From positions 3,264-24,084 of the forward strand of contig QQSA01000119.1 of assembly GCA_003602535.1 (NCBI GenBank): a DNA stretch of 20,821 nt. Direction: 5' to 3'. Both the position numbers and the translations under genes were made by a program. This document shows, piece by piece, positions 7,668-16,395 of the stretch. Within the stretch, counting starts at the first letter, position 1. Every line of letters starts with the position of its first letter. Source of the DNA: Candidatus Poseidoniales archaeon (GTDB lineage Archaea; Thermoplasmatota; Poseidoniia; Poseidoniales; Poseidoniaceae). Under the pieces are notes generated by a model. It searched no databases and was not told the origin of the DNA. It saw nothing but the letters and a program-made list of their open reading frames with translations.

Positions 7668-10600
7668 ATGTTGAGTAAAAAAACAGCATCTGCAGTTGCC
7701 CTACTCATCATGTTTTTACTATCTTCACAATCCCCTATCTTTCTAAATCAGGAAATAGTTAACGAGGCTACTGGGCGCGCACAGACTACTTGGTCAGGCG
7801 ATGTTGCCCTCAATAGTCATTATACAATTTCTGTTACGGATGAGCTTGTGATTTCTGCTTGCACCAATGTGACAATGTCAAACGGAGTGAGAATATTTGT
7901 CGAAGGTAGAATCACTGTCGAAGGAACGAGCAGTTGTCCAGTTTACTTTGATTTCGCAGGTGGGGGTGACCACATGGGAATTCAATTCAATTCATCTTCA
8001 AATGGTAGAGGAAGTAAAATTGACAATGCTTCAATCATTCATTCAACCTATGGCATTACCATATATGGGTCTGATCCATATCTTGCAAATGTAACCGTCT
8101 GGAATGCAGATGATGTTGCAGTTGACATGTTTAATTCAGCAACACCTACGATACGTGACATGGTAATCAATGAAGCCGGACAAGATTGGAACTTCCCCTC
8201 ATATTGGAGGTATGGAATTGGCCTTTCGATAGGAGCGGGATCTGCTCCTAATGTGGATGGATTAACAATCAGCGATGCAGTTACTAGAGGCATCAATTTG
8301 TGGGGTAATTCTGGTGGTTTGTTACGCAATATATCAATCGCAAATGTTACTGGAGCAACACTCGCACAAGCAGCAGGAATATGGGTGGAAGATAGCGTTC
8401 CATTGTTAGAAGGAATCGTTGTCAATAGTTCAGACCATGGTGCTATTATTCGCCATATCGATGATGGAATGATAACCAGGGCAGTAATTCGAGATTTGGA
8501 GATTAAAAATTCAATGTATAAGGCATTAATAATCGATAAAGAAGACCATACGAATTACACCAATTATCAGAGTGCTATAATCGAGGGGTTAGAGATTAGC
8601 GGCACAGGTGGACCAGATGCAAAAACCCCTGGATTAGCAACAGCAACAATCGAAATAAATGCTACTGGGGCTTGGATTGAAGAAGCTCATTTAGAAGATA
8701 ATGATGCTGTTGGAGTTCAATTATATTTTGTCGATTCATCAACCGTTTTCACCAATCTTTCAATCAATAATACTGGCGGTTCTGGAAGTGGCGCAGATGG
8801 GGCAGGAGTTTCAATACGTTCTTCCTATTTCGCTGCTAAATTTGATGGACTTGAAGTCTCAAATTCTACAGGTCCTGGAGTATTTGCATTGAATGGAGGT
8901 GCAATTCAAGGTAATGATTGGCATTTACATGATAATGGTCAAGAAGGATTCTATTTGGAAAGTGCTGCAACAATTATTGATGGATTAACTCTACATGATA
9001 ATGGGGATTCTGGAGTGCATATTGATGATGCAAGATATGTATACCTGTCCAATCTTTCAAGTTTCGACAATGGAGATGCAGGTATGGAGTTCAATAGAGC
9101 GAATGATATTGAATCGGTATCAGGTGATGTTACTTGTATTTCATGCGAATCTATGAATGATAATCGAGGGGTCGTAATTACCGATTCAGTCGATATCTAT
9201 CTTGATGATTTGATAGTTCAAGATCCAGTTACTGGACCTGCGATTTCAATTGATAACAGTGGATTGAATATTGGTATTCAAGGCGGTTTGTTCCATTTAC
9301 ACGACGTTGAAGCATGGCTTAATCACAGCGGCCCAGCAATCGAGGTTTCAGGTGCAGAAGGGGTAATTGACGGATTAGATATGTATGGTAATCATGGAGG
9401 ATTAAATTGGGATGCAGATCATAATGTAGAGAGAAATAGTGTTCTGTCGAATGCTAACCTTTCAGGTACAGGATGTCTTAATCTATCTAATCATGATCAA
9501 CTTTCAGGTACTGGAAATAGTATTACTTTAGATTGTACAGGTGATTTAACCTTCACTAATGTAGAAATTAATTGGACTAAATTTAGTGATCTTGGATCGC
9601 ACGTTCTGAATTTAGATACCGATTCTCATTTACATTTGCATCAACCTACAAACATTGATTATTCTAGCGCTAATATTGTAGGTAATGGTTGGATTGAAGA
9701 AGCATGGGATGTTGAGGTGTGGGTTGTAAACAACAACTCCAATGGAGTTCCAAATGCCGCTGTACATCTTGGATTTGATCAGTTGGAAAATTCAATTTCC
9801 AATTCAACAAATGAAAATGGGATGGTGACTTTCCCTGATCTGCGAGGTAAAAAATATACTAGTGTCGGGCAAAGCCCATACACTTCTGTAACAATTGACT
9901 GTTCATACGACAGTATCTCAAACTCTACCTCCACTACGTTATCTGAAGACCGTATGGTCTGGTGTCATCTTCCTTTGTCAAATCAAGCACCATTCATTCT
10001 TTGGGACTCTCCTACTGATCAAAGCGTGTTCTCTTCTCAAGGTGATGTTTTGTTCGATGCATTTGATTCATGGGATCTTGATGATGATTTACTCACTTTC
10101 TCTTGGACGAGTAGTCTAGATGGTGATATATTGGCGTCATGCAATGGTCCAGGCAATGCATTCCATCCTAACAAAGGATATGCATTTACAGCAAACTCGG
10201 ACGGCGCATGGGCTTGCACTCTATCAGATGGAATTCATGACATAACTTTGGAGATTTGTGATGATAAGGGCAATTGTGTCGATGAAACGAGAACTATCGA
10301 GTTATCTAACCAAGACCCAATTGTAGTCGTCAAAACAGACCCTTCACTTTCCCCTTGGGGTGAATTGATTACTCCAATCACAAAACCGGTTGAGTATTGG
10401 TTGAATGGAACTTATGACCCTGAAAATGACACTCTTGATTGTTCATGGTCATGGCCTGGAAACAATGTTCAAATTGCAGATTGTGTAAATGCAACTGGTT
10501 ACCTTTCGTTCGCAAATATGAGTTCCACAACCTTCGATCTAACACTATCTGTTTCAGACGGAATTAATGCGCCAAATGAATGGATTGTTCCTGTTGAATT

Positions 10601-12314
10601 ATTCAATGAAGTTCCAGTTTCTTCTTTCGAAGTAACTCGCGATGGTAACTTATCAGAAGATCTGGTATCTTTGGTAAGCACTACCGTTGACCCAGAAGGA
10701 GACGACATAACCTATCTTTGGGAAAGTTCTCTTGATGGAATAATTTCCAACCAAAGTAGTTGGCAAGGATATTTGTCTAGAGGGGCACATGTGATTACTC
10801 TCAGTGTGAATGATGGTAGGATGGAACATCTTAATTCTACATCTCAAAACACGACAGTACTCATTGTCGAGAATAGCCCTCCAAAAGTAGTAATTACTTC
10901 TCCGCAATCAATCTCAAATTATGATTCGAGTTATCTGTTTGAATTCAATGCCTCAGGGTCAGGAGATTGGGATAGTGCTTGTTCGACCTTCCCTGAAAAT
11001 ATTTCATGGCATTGTGCAGAAAATGAACCAGCTTCAGGTTCAGAATATTTGATTTATTCTTGGGAATCAAATCTTGATGGCATCTTGCAAGAGGATGGTT
11101 CTGATTGGTTAATTTTCGAAGGTCATTTGTCAAATGGAACACATATTGTAACTCTAACAATCGATGATGGTATACACTCTCCTGTACAGAGCAGTGTTAC
11201 GGTTGAAGTTGCTGCATCAGCTCCAGTATTGGTTCTGGATAGTCCCAACATTTCACGTGGTTACAACTCAAGTGATTTGATTGATATTGATATTAGTAAT
11301 AGTATAGATTACGATGGGGATAATTTCACATTCAGTTTAGTTAGTGATATTTCTGGAGTAATCTTTAGTGATGTTAATCCAGCAGAAATCCAAAGAATCA
11401 AACTCGATGCAGGAGATCATTCTTTGACATTTACATTACTCGATGAATCTGGTTTATCTAGGGATACAATTGTCAGTTTATTGATAATTGAATCAGACCC
11501 TGAAGCTATTATTTACGAGCCATTGAACAATCAATATTATGCACCAGGAGAGATTATTTTGTTAGATTCAAATGGTACAAATGATGCCGATAATGACATC
11601 ACGAGAAGGGAATGGCGTCTTTATGAGCCTGGTAAATTATACCCCACTCTAATTTCAAGTAATGCATTTGATTCGATTAATTTAGCACCAGGCGTTCACC
11701 ACATTTCCCTCTTTGTAGAAGACCGTCGTGGAGGTATAGATGAGAAACATGTTAACATCACAGTAGCTTCCAGCGATCCCGTATTGTCTAATTTACAATA
11801 CAATCCTTCATCTGTTTTAGTAGATGAGCGGACGATTATTTCTGTTAGCATCAAGTTAGATGATCCTGATGGCACAACGCAAATTGTTAACGCAACATTA
11901 TCGCTGAAAAAGAGTATGCAAATGTGGACATTTAACTTATCAGACGTTGATGGCGATGGAATTTGGACAGGAGAAGTTGAAATCATTCCTAATGAATCAG
12001 GAACAGCCTCTTTAACAGTAACAGCTTTTGATAATGGAAATATTGATTTCCGTTCCGGTACGATTGAATTTGCAGAAGAAGAAGTCGATAACTCATCAAT
12101 GATATATATGGCTAGTGGAGTTGGAATTTTTGTTATACTGGCATCCATTATCGCTTTGCTAATCGTTCGTAGAAGAAAACGTTTAGCAGATTTGGATTTG
12201 ATCGATTCATGGGGAGTATTTGGTGGTGAGTCAAAGGAATATTTGGACGATGAAATCACTGATGATTCAAATGATGAAATCGATGATGAATCTGAAATAG
12301 TCACGGATATTTGA
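7668..12314 (+). CDS. Giant surface protein: right-handed beta-helix, PKD/Ig-like repeats, membrane anchor and acidic tail
   Basis: A 1,548-residue exported protein. I start it at ATG 7668; an in-frame GTG at 7662 would add two residues. After a signal peptide (about 1-30), residues about 60-670 carry short beta-strand repeats (repeated I-x-N, GI, LHDNG and ISG turns) typical of pectate-lyase-like parallel beta-helices. A carboxypeptidase-regulatory-like beta-sandwich follows at about 677-765 (GVPNAAVHLGF, ENGMVTFPDL). Six PKD-like domains start near 774, 884, 980, 1070, 1184 and 1277, marked by DPENDTLDCSW, DPEGDDITYLW and terminal VNDG or IDDG turns. A seventh Ig-like domain near 1370 contains DVDGDGIWTGE. 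A membrane helix at about 1482-1503 is followed by RRRKR and a roughly 45-residue very acidic cytoplasmic tail. N-x-S/T sequons are abundant. No catalytic residues are evident, so adhesion, carbohydrate binding or a structural role is more likely than a lyase. The function is inferred from architecture only. Confidence 0.9.
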   Translation: MLSKKTASAVALLIMFLLSSQSPIFLNQEIVNEATGRAQTTWSGDVALNSHYTISVTDELVISACTNVTMSNGVRIFVEGRITVEGTSSCPVYFDFAGGGDHMGIQFNSSSNGRGSKIDNASIIHSTYGITIYGSDPYLANVTVWNADDVAVDMFNSATPTIRDMVINEAGQDWNFPSYWRYGIGLSIGAGSAPNVDGLTISDAVTRGINLWGNSGGLLRNISIANVTGATLAQAAGIWVEDSVPLLEGIVVNSSDHGAIIRHIDDGMITRAVIRDLEIKNSMYKALIIDKEDHTNYTNYQSAIIEGLEISGTGGPDAKTPGLATATIEINATGAWIEEAHLEDNDAVGVQLYFVDSSTVFTNLSINNTGGSGSGADGAGVSIRSSYFAAKFDGLEVSNSTGPGVFALNGGAIQGNDWHLHDNGQEGFYLESAATIIDGLTLHDNGDSGVHIDDARYVYLSNLSSFDNGDAGMEFNRANDIESVSGDVTCISCESMNDNRGVVITDSVDIYLDDLIVQDPVTGPAISIDNSGLNIGIQGGLFHLHDVEAWLNHSGPAIEVSGAEGVIDGLDMYGNHGGLNWDADHNVERNSVLSNANLSGTGCLNLSNHDQLSGTGNSITLDCTGDLTFTNVEINWTKFSDLGSHVLNLDTDSHLHLHQPTNIDYSSANIVGNGWIEEAWDVEVWVVNNNSNGVPNAAVHLGFDQLENSISNSTNENGMVTFPDLRGKKYTSVGQSPYTSVTIDCSYDSISNSTSTTLSEDRMVWCHLPLSNQAPFILWDSPTDQSVFSSQGDVLFDAFDSWDLDDDLLTFSWTSSLDGDILASCNGPGNAFHPNKGYAFTANSDGAWACTLSDGIHDITLEICDDKGNCVDETRTIELSNQDPIVVVKTDPSLSPWGELITPITKPVEYWLNGTYDPENDTLDCSWSWPGNNVQIADCVNATGYLSFANMSSTTFDLTLSVSDGINAPNEWIVPVELFNEVPVSSFEVTRDGNLSEDLVSLVSTTVDPEGDDITYLWESSLDGIISNQSSWQGYLSRGAHVITLSVNDGRMEHLNSTSQNTTVLIVENSPPKVVITSPQSISNYDSSYLFEFNASGSGDWDSACSTFPENISWHCAENEPASGSEYLIYSWESNLDGILQEDGSDWLIFEGHLSNGTHIVTLTIDDGIHSPVQSSVTVEVAASAPVLVLDSPNISRGYNSSDLIDIDISNSIDYDGDNFTFSLVSDISGVIFSDVNPAEIQRIKLDAGDHSLTFTLLDESGLSRDTIVSLLIIESDPEAIIYEPLNNQYYAPGEIILLDSNGTNDADNDITRREWRLYEPGKLYPTLISSNAFDSINLAPGVHHISLFVEDRRGGIDEKHVNITVASSDPVLSNLQYNPSSVLVDERTIISVSIKLDDPDGTTQIVNATLSLKKSMQMWTFNLSDVDGDGIWTGEVEIIPNESGTASLTVTAFDNGNIDFRSGTIEFAEEEVDNSSMIYMASGVGIFVILASIIALLIVRRRKRLADLDLIDSWGVFGGESKEYLDDEITDDSNDEIDDESEIVTDI

Positions 12315-12364
12315 CAAAATTAGTATGCAACACATTGATTAGCAAGTAGTTTAGTCCTCAGTAC

Positions 12365-14644
12365 ATGAGGAAGAACTTCTCTAAAGTAAATGCAGTCCTA
12401 ATGGCCGTACTTCTATGTGCGTCAATAATGCCACAAAATGCTGCAGCGGAAGATGAAACAACCGAGCATTTTGCTTATGGTATGGAATATGATTGGACGA
12501 ATATGAATGCTGATTTCGAATCAATGACTGGTTTGCCATTAGATGAAATACTCGGCGATGTAATGCAATCGGCAGACGATGCAGGAATTGACTTGTTAAT
12601 ACTTGAAGAAATAACAGGTACCTCTTCAATGATCATCGATCAATATGAAGATGGAACAACAATGTTTGATTCTGGCGATGGTAGTGCAGCAGTTGAGGTT
12701 ACAAAGCATGTTACTGAATTGACAGTAAGACATGGTTCGCTAACAGACATGGCTATCATTACTGAATGGTCAGATGCTCGTGCAGGCTGGGATTTGACAA
12801 TTTCGGGAGGTTCCGAAGGAATCATCAATATCGATGCTCTTTACACTGAATACAGAGATGCATCTGGTCTAATTTATGGACACGATATCGTTATGTCAAT
12901 GGATACTGACAACAGTATTTTCTTTGACCTTGAAGGTAGTTTACAAGCAGATGATGGTGATTCAGTAATGCCTCTTGATATCCACATGGAAATGGGCGTC
13001 GATTATGCAATCTCAAACTCCGAGAGTTCAGTAATTTATTCTGAGCCAAGTATCCTTTACCAACAATTATCTGATTTGGAAGGCGGAGAAAGCATTGAAT
13101 GGAGAATCGGCGATGACGACGACGATCATGATGTCTACTGGAATGAAATGGAATATTGTGAATGGGATTATGATTGGGAAGAATACGCATGTGATGTAGA
13201 TTGGGATGACGACGGATATACCGATTGGCAAGACTCCTATCCATATTGTGAATATTATTCAAGCTTTGATGTATATTACTGCACATATGATTTCGGTCAT
13301 GACGAAGATTGGGTAAATGCAGTTGATGAAGGATGGACACATTACTATGATGAGACAAGTCCTGAAGGCGACAAAGTATTCGACGAGGTTGAATCTCATG
13401 AAGGAACTTTCTCTACAGCAACAGGTTTCAACTTCGAATTGACAGGACTACCTGCAGAAGAGCTTGGATTTGCTGAAGGTAAGTGGGATGTTTCAGCAAC
13501 CGATGATGTTACAGATTCAGGATCATTTGATGAAGAATATGAATGTAATATGGGAATGAAATTGTTTGAAGGAACTCAAATGATTACTACCGATGGTGCT
13601 CAAATGGAAGTTATGCAAGCACACACTTCTCCAGTTCCTTTCGGAATGACTTGCCACATTGGAAATCTATTCTACCATACTTTCGTTGGTTCTGAAGATG
13701 CACCTTCACTCGAAGATATGATTGAAGACAGCACAGAAGAAATAGCTGAGACTTTAGAAGGTGATTCAGAATCCCATGTACATGGTGAAATGATGAGTAT
13801 AGAGGTTCGTGCTCACAACAAAGATGATATCGAAGTTTATGCTGAAGCTTGGAATCTAAATCCAGATGATCGATATGAAATAATAGTCGCCATGGAAGAT
13901 TCTGATGGACAATTCCAGTCCAGTGATGATATGACCATTTACGATAGTTATGACGATTATGGTTACTTAGATTTGTCTACTACCGAATGGGGAGAGAATT
14001 GTATTGAAGCCAAACTCAAAAATGTAGACACAGGAATGTTCGAAGATGAAGTTCAAACTTGTGTTGAAGTCTCTCAAGACCCTGAACCAAGTCCATTATT
14101 GGAAGATATTATCGATGGATTTTCTGAATCTACTTTAGAAAATGTAATGGAGAACTTTGGAGAGAATCTTGAGTATAGGTTGGAAAACTATGAAGCAGAT
14201 TTCCCTTATGATGATGGAGAAATGTATGTATTATGGGATGATACCAACAACATGGTTGTTGGATTCCAAATGGTTGTAACATCTGATGATAGCAACATGT
14301 GGTACACATTGGTAGGACCAGAGTCAGATTCCTATGGAACTGCTCCTTCACAAATCTCTGTTACATACTTCTCTGGTCAACAAGCAATTGTTCAGGAAGC
14401 AGAGATTGAAGATGACACAACTCTATCAGATCTAGTAGATTTGACCGCTCACAATGATGACATCATTGAAGATGCGATTGAGGATTCACTTGCAGACAAT
14501 GCTCCAGAAGCTGGTGGCGAAGATACAAATGAGACAGAAGATGATGCTGAGGATGGTTTGCTTCCGTTTATGTCTCCTGTTTTGACACTAAGTATGATTG
14601 CGATAGCAGGGCTTGTTGCAAGTCTTCGTTCTCGCAAAGAGTGA
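12365..14644 (+). CDS. Secreted, highly acidic protein with a Cys/aromatic calcium-loop insert and sorting-signal-like C-terminus
   Basis: A 759-residue protein starting 50 bases after the beta-helix gene. The signal peptide is about residues 1-28 (LMAVLLCASIMPQNAAA, then EDE). I recognise no named domain. The mature chain is strongly acidic. Around residues 255-330 lies a segment packed with Asp, Glu, Tyr and Trp and with two C-x10-C pairs (C265/C276, C295/C306). Between them is a DxDxDGxxD loop (D279, D281, D283, D287) of the EF-hand/thrombospondin-3 calcium-binding type. Further cysteines come later. The C-terminus is tripartite: LPFMSP, a roughly 17-residue hydrophobic helix, then RSRKE. 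This resembles archaeosortase-type signals such as PGF-CTERM without matching them exactly. The gene may share a transcript with its neighbours, as the gaps are only 50 and 39 bases. It is an orphan surface protein. Confidence 0.85.
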   Translation: MRKNFSKVNAVLMAVLLCASIMPQNAAAEDETTEHFAYGMEYDWTNMNADFESMTGLPLDEILGDVMQSADDAGIDLLILEEITGTSSMIIDQYEDGTTMFDSGDGSAAVEVTKHVTELTVRHGSLTDMAIITEWSDARAGWDLTISGGSEGIINIDALYTEYRDASGLIYGHDIVMSMDTDNSIFFDLEGSLQADDGDSVMPLDIHMEMGVDYAISNSESSVIYSEPSILYQQLSDLEGGESIEWRIGDDDDDHDVYWNEMEYCEWDYDWEEYACDVDWDDDGYTDWQDSYPYCEYYSSFDVYYCTYDFGHDEDWVNAVDEGWTHYYDETSPEGDKVFDEVESHEGTFSTATGFNFELTGLPAEELGFAEGKWDVSATDDVTDSGSFDEEYECNMGMKLFEGTQMITTDGAQMEVMQAHTSPVPFGMTCHIGNLFYHTFVGSEDAPSLEDMIEDSTEEIAETLEGDSESHVHGEMMSIEVRAHNKDDIEVYAEAWNLNPDDRYEIIVAMEDSDGQFQSSDDMTIYDSYDDYGYLDLSTTEWGENCIEAKLKNVDTGMFEDEVQTCVEVSQDPEPSPLLEDIIDGFSESTLENVMENFGENLEYRLENYEADFPYDDGEMYVLWDDTNNMVVGFQMVVTSDDSNMWYTLVGPESDSYGTAPSQISVTYFSGQQAIVQEAEIEDDTTLSDLVDLTAHNDDIIEDAIEDSLADNAPEAGGEDTNETEDDAEDGLLPFMSPVLTLSMIAIAGLVASLRSRKE

Positions 14645-14667
14645 AGCAACATTTGAAACCGGTGTGG

Positions 14668-14697
14668 CTACCCTCTCTCAGATATGGGGGAGGGTAG
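14668..14697 (+). promoter_or_regulatory. Hairpin enclosing the start codon of the downstream gene
   Basis: Bases 14668-14679 can pair with 14686-14697 to give a 12-bp stem (ten Watson-Crick pairs, two G-U) closed by a six-base loop, AGATAT. The ATG of the 14684 gene begins in the loop and its G closes the stem. In a read-through transcript the start would be sequestered. In a leaderless transcript the left arm would be absent and the start free. There is no T-tract, so a simple terminator is less likely. Confidence 0.45.
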
Positions 14698-15538
14698 GCC
14701 ATACGGCAAACTGCTTCTTCATGCTTTGCAGTTGGCGGTTTTACTACTGTTAATTAATGCCGCAAATAGTCAAAATTGGTACACTGCGGTTGCAGATGTA
14801 GAATATACCGAAGGCCTTCCAGAAAGAGCTGGAATGGAAATTGAATTAGAAGTAGATCAAGATAGTGCGGATGCAAAAATAGAATTTACTGGTTTCTTTT
14901 CTTGGGTTCAATGGCAGAATGAACGTAATGATACTACAATCGAATCAGAGAATGTAGAGAAGGATGATGAAAGACAAGAAATGGATTTCAAACCACTTTC
15001 AGAGGTTCAAGAAGAAGTACCATTAATGGTTAAAATCGCTTCACTACTATCTTTGATGATGCTAGGATTAACCTTCTTCCAAGTCAAATACAGATCAATT
15101 CTCGGGATTATTCTAAATCTATTGGTTCTGTGGATTATATTCTCATTAGTAATTTTGGCACCACTTGGATATGTTGGAGAGCTTGATTTCTCGAGTGGAC
15201 CAGATGGTGACCAAAGTAAAGATGAAGGAGAAGATAAAGTTCATACTACATTCAAAGGTAGTCCTTCAGTCGATTTCTTTGATGGAGAATTGGAATTTGA
15301 TTTTTCAACCACCGGCTATGATCTTGGATTAGTCGATGAGTCAGAGTTGGATGATGTAGTATCAAGTCCTCCAGGTAAAGAGCATCGTTCATACTATGAA
15401 ATGGAAGGAATGGCAGGTATCCATTATAGCCAATTTGTTCTCGACTTAATTTGGGCTTGGTTAATTCTTTTCCTAATCGCCCCAATAACAATTGGATTCT
15501 TCAATCGAGTAAGTATAGATAAGCCACAATTACTGTGA
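14684..15538 (+). CDS. Multi-pass membrane protein of unknown function
   Basis: A 284-residue protein with four hydrophobic segments: about 9-28 (signal or first membrane helix, LLLHALQLAVLLLLINAA), 112-131, 137-161 and 249-275. An acidic external segment (about 30-110) lies between the first two, and an acidic, Gly/Ser-rich loop (about 162-248) between the last two. No motif identifies a family. The ATG at 14684 is the only start that gives a sensible N-terminus; the next in-frame Met is residue 51. It follows the acidic surface-protein gene by 39 bases, which includes the hairpin that holds its start codon. It converges with the GT2 gene at zero distance. The neighbourhood suggests a role in handling surface proteins or glycans, but that is guilt by association only. 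Confidence 0.8.
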   Translation: MGEGRPYGKLLLHALQLAVLLLLINAANSQNWYTAVADVEYTEGLPERAGMEIELEVDQDSADAKIEFTGFFSWVQWQNERNDTTIESENVEKDDERQEMDFKPLSEVQEEVPLMVKIASLLSLMMLGLTFFQVKYRSILGIILNLLVLWIIFSLVILAPLGYVGELDFSSGPDGDQSKDEGEDKVHTTFKGSPSVDFFDGELEFDFSTTGYDLGLVDESELDDVVSSPPGKEHRSYYEMEGMAGIHYSQFVLDLIWAWLILFLIAPITIGFFNRVSIDKPQLL

Positions 15539-16336
15539 TTATTTTTGTTCAGGCAGATCTCCATTTAGAGAATCAGGATTGTCATCTAATGGTCCCCATT
15601 CTGAACGAGTTCGATTTATGCCAAATCGCTTGGCCCAAATGAATCTCAAATTCTTCCAACCATCTCCCCATGTGTGAATTTCTGCTTCACCTACACGAGG
15701 ACGATAAGGAACTGAAATCTCGATAGCTTTCTTCTTCCCCAAAACTCTGCGCGCTAAAATTTTCATTTCTTCAGACAGAGGCATACCATCATTAGTAGGG
15801 CGCATTTTTTCATTTTCGAAAATAGATTTACGGAAAACCCACATTCCAGATTGTGAATCTTTGATTCCATAACCAAATGCTAACCTCGCATTGAATGAAA
15901 GCATCCAATTTCCAAATCCATGCAATCCTGACATCGAACCTTCTTCTGCTAGAGTTAATCGATCACAAGTGATGAAGTCTAAATCATCATCAAGTAATCT
16001 CTTTACTAAATCTGGCACAACTTCAGCAGGATATGTACAATCTGCATCCATAGTGACAATTATGTCGCCTTTTGCAACGGCAAAACCAGTTCGATACGCT
16101 CTCCCATAGCCTTTTCTTGGTTCAAGATGGACTCGGATTCCTTTCTCTAATGCAATCTCTCTTGTTCTATCGGTTGAGTTACCATCAACAATCATAATTT
16201 CTAATTCATCACACCAATCACGAGGAATTGAATCAACTGTAGGACCGAGTGCTTCCTCCTCATTTCGAGTAGGAAGTATGATTGTGACAGAGACCGGTAA
16301 CTTGTCCGCCATGACACCTCGATTCAAGGATTTCAT
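15539..16336 (-). CDS. GT2 family glycosyltransferase, polyprenyl-phosphate sugar synthase-like
   Basis: A 265-residue GT-A glycosyltransferase related to dolichol-phosphate mannose and glucose synthases, which load a sugar from a nucleotide donor onto a lipid carrier. The N-terminal strand VTIILPTRNEE, the nucleotide-binding VDGNSTDRT (D51), the RKGYGRAYRTG segment and the catalytic metal-binding DADCTYP (D97, D99) are clear. So is the later DSQSGMWVFR segment typical of the DPM1-like branch. There is no C-terminal membrane domain, so the enzyme is probably soluble or peripheral. Start choice: the frame opens at 16369, but the Met at 16336 has AGGTG seven bases upstream and an AT-rich TATA-like element 30 bases upstream. 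The Met at 16312, preceded by GAGGTG, is the other candidate. It is divergent from the GT-B gene, pointing to a shared glycosylation task, perhaps on the surface proteins nearby. Confidence 0.9.
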   Translation of the reverse strand: MKSLNRGVMADKLPVSVTIILPTRNEEEALGPTVDSIPRDWCDELEIMIVDGNSTDRTREIALEKGIRVHLEPRKGYGRAYRTGFAVAKGDIIVTMDADCTYPAEVVPDLVKRLLDDDLDFITCDRLTLAEEGSMSGLHGFGNWMLSFNARLAFGYGIKDSQSGMWVFRKSIFENEKMRPTNDGMPLSEEMKILARRVLGKKKAIEISVPYRPRVGEAEIHTWGDGWKNLRFIWAKRFGINRTRSEWGPLDDNPDSLNGDLPEQK

Positions 16337-16358
16337 TTGAAGGCACCTATCCATTGGA

Positions 16359-16373
16359 TTATTTATCATATTA
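16359..16373. promoter_or_regulatory. Candidate bidirectional TATA element between two glycosyltransferase genes
   Basis: An AT-rich run containing TTTATCATAT (centre about 16366) lies exactly midway between the chosen starts at 16336 (-) and 16396 (+), 30 bases from each. Both strands read as plausible TATA boxes. The position supports ATG 16396 over the upstream GTG at 16378, which would be only about 12 bases away. The rest of the 59-base spacer shows nothing else. Confidence 0.42.
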
Positions 16374-16395
16374 GGAAGTGGGCCATTTGTTCGAC

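Noticed and set aside
8048..8425. 125-codon minus-strand frame opposite the beta-helix gene
   Set aside because: A shadow of the beta-helix coding sequence with no signal, domain or regulatory context.
7668..9700. Pectate lyase or other polysaccharide lyase enzyme
   Set aside because: The fold signature is beta-helical, but no conserved catalytic Asp/Arg cluster could be identified; a structural or binding role is safer.
11696..12304. Open frame of 202 codons on the minus strand
   Set aside because: Antisense to the C-terminal domain, membrane helix and acidic tail of the beta-helix protein. Its Ser/Ile-rich composition mirrors the sense codons, and it has no start context or recognisable domain.
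12891..13358. Open frame of 155 codons on the minus strand, His/Asn-rich
   Set aside because: A mirror of Asp/Glu/Tyr-rich codons of the acidic surface protein; no coding signature of its own.
14660..14700. Factor-independent terminator
   Set aside because: The hairpin has no following T-tract and reaches into the next coding sequence, so start-codon occlusion fits better.
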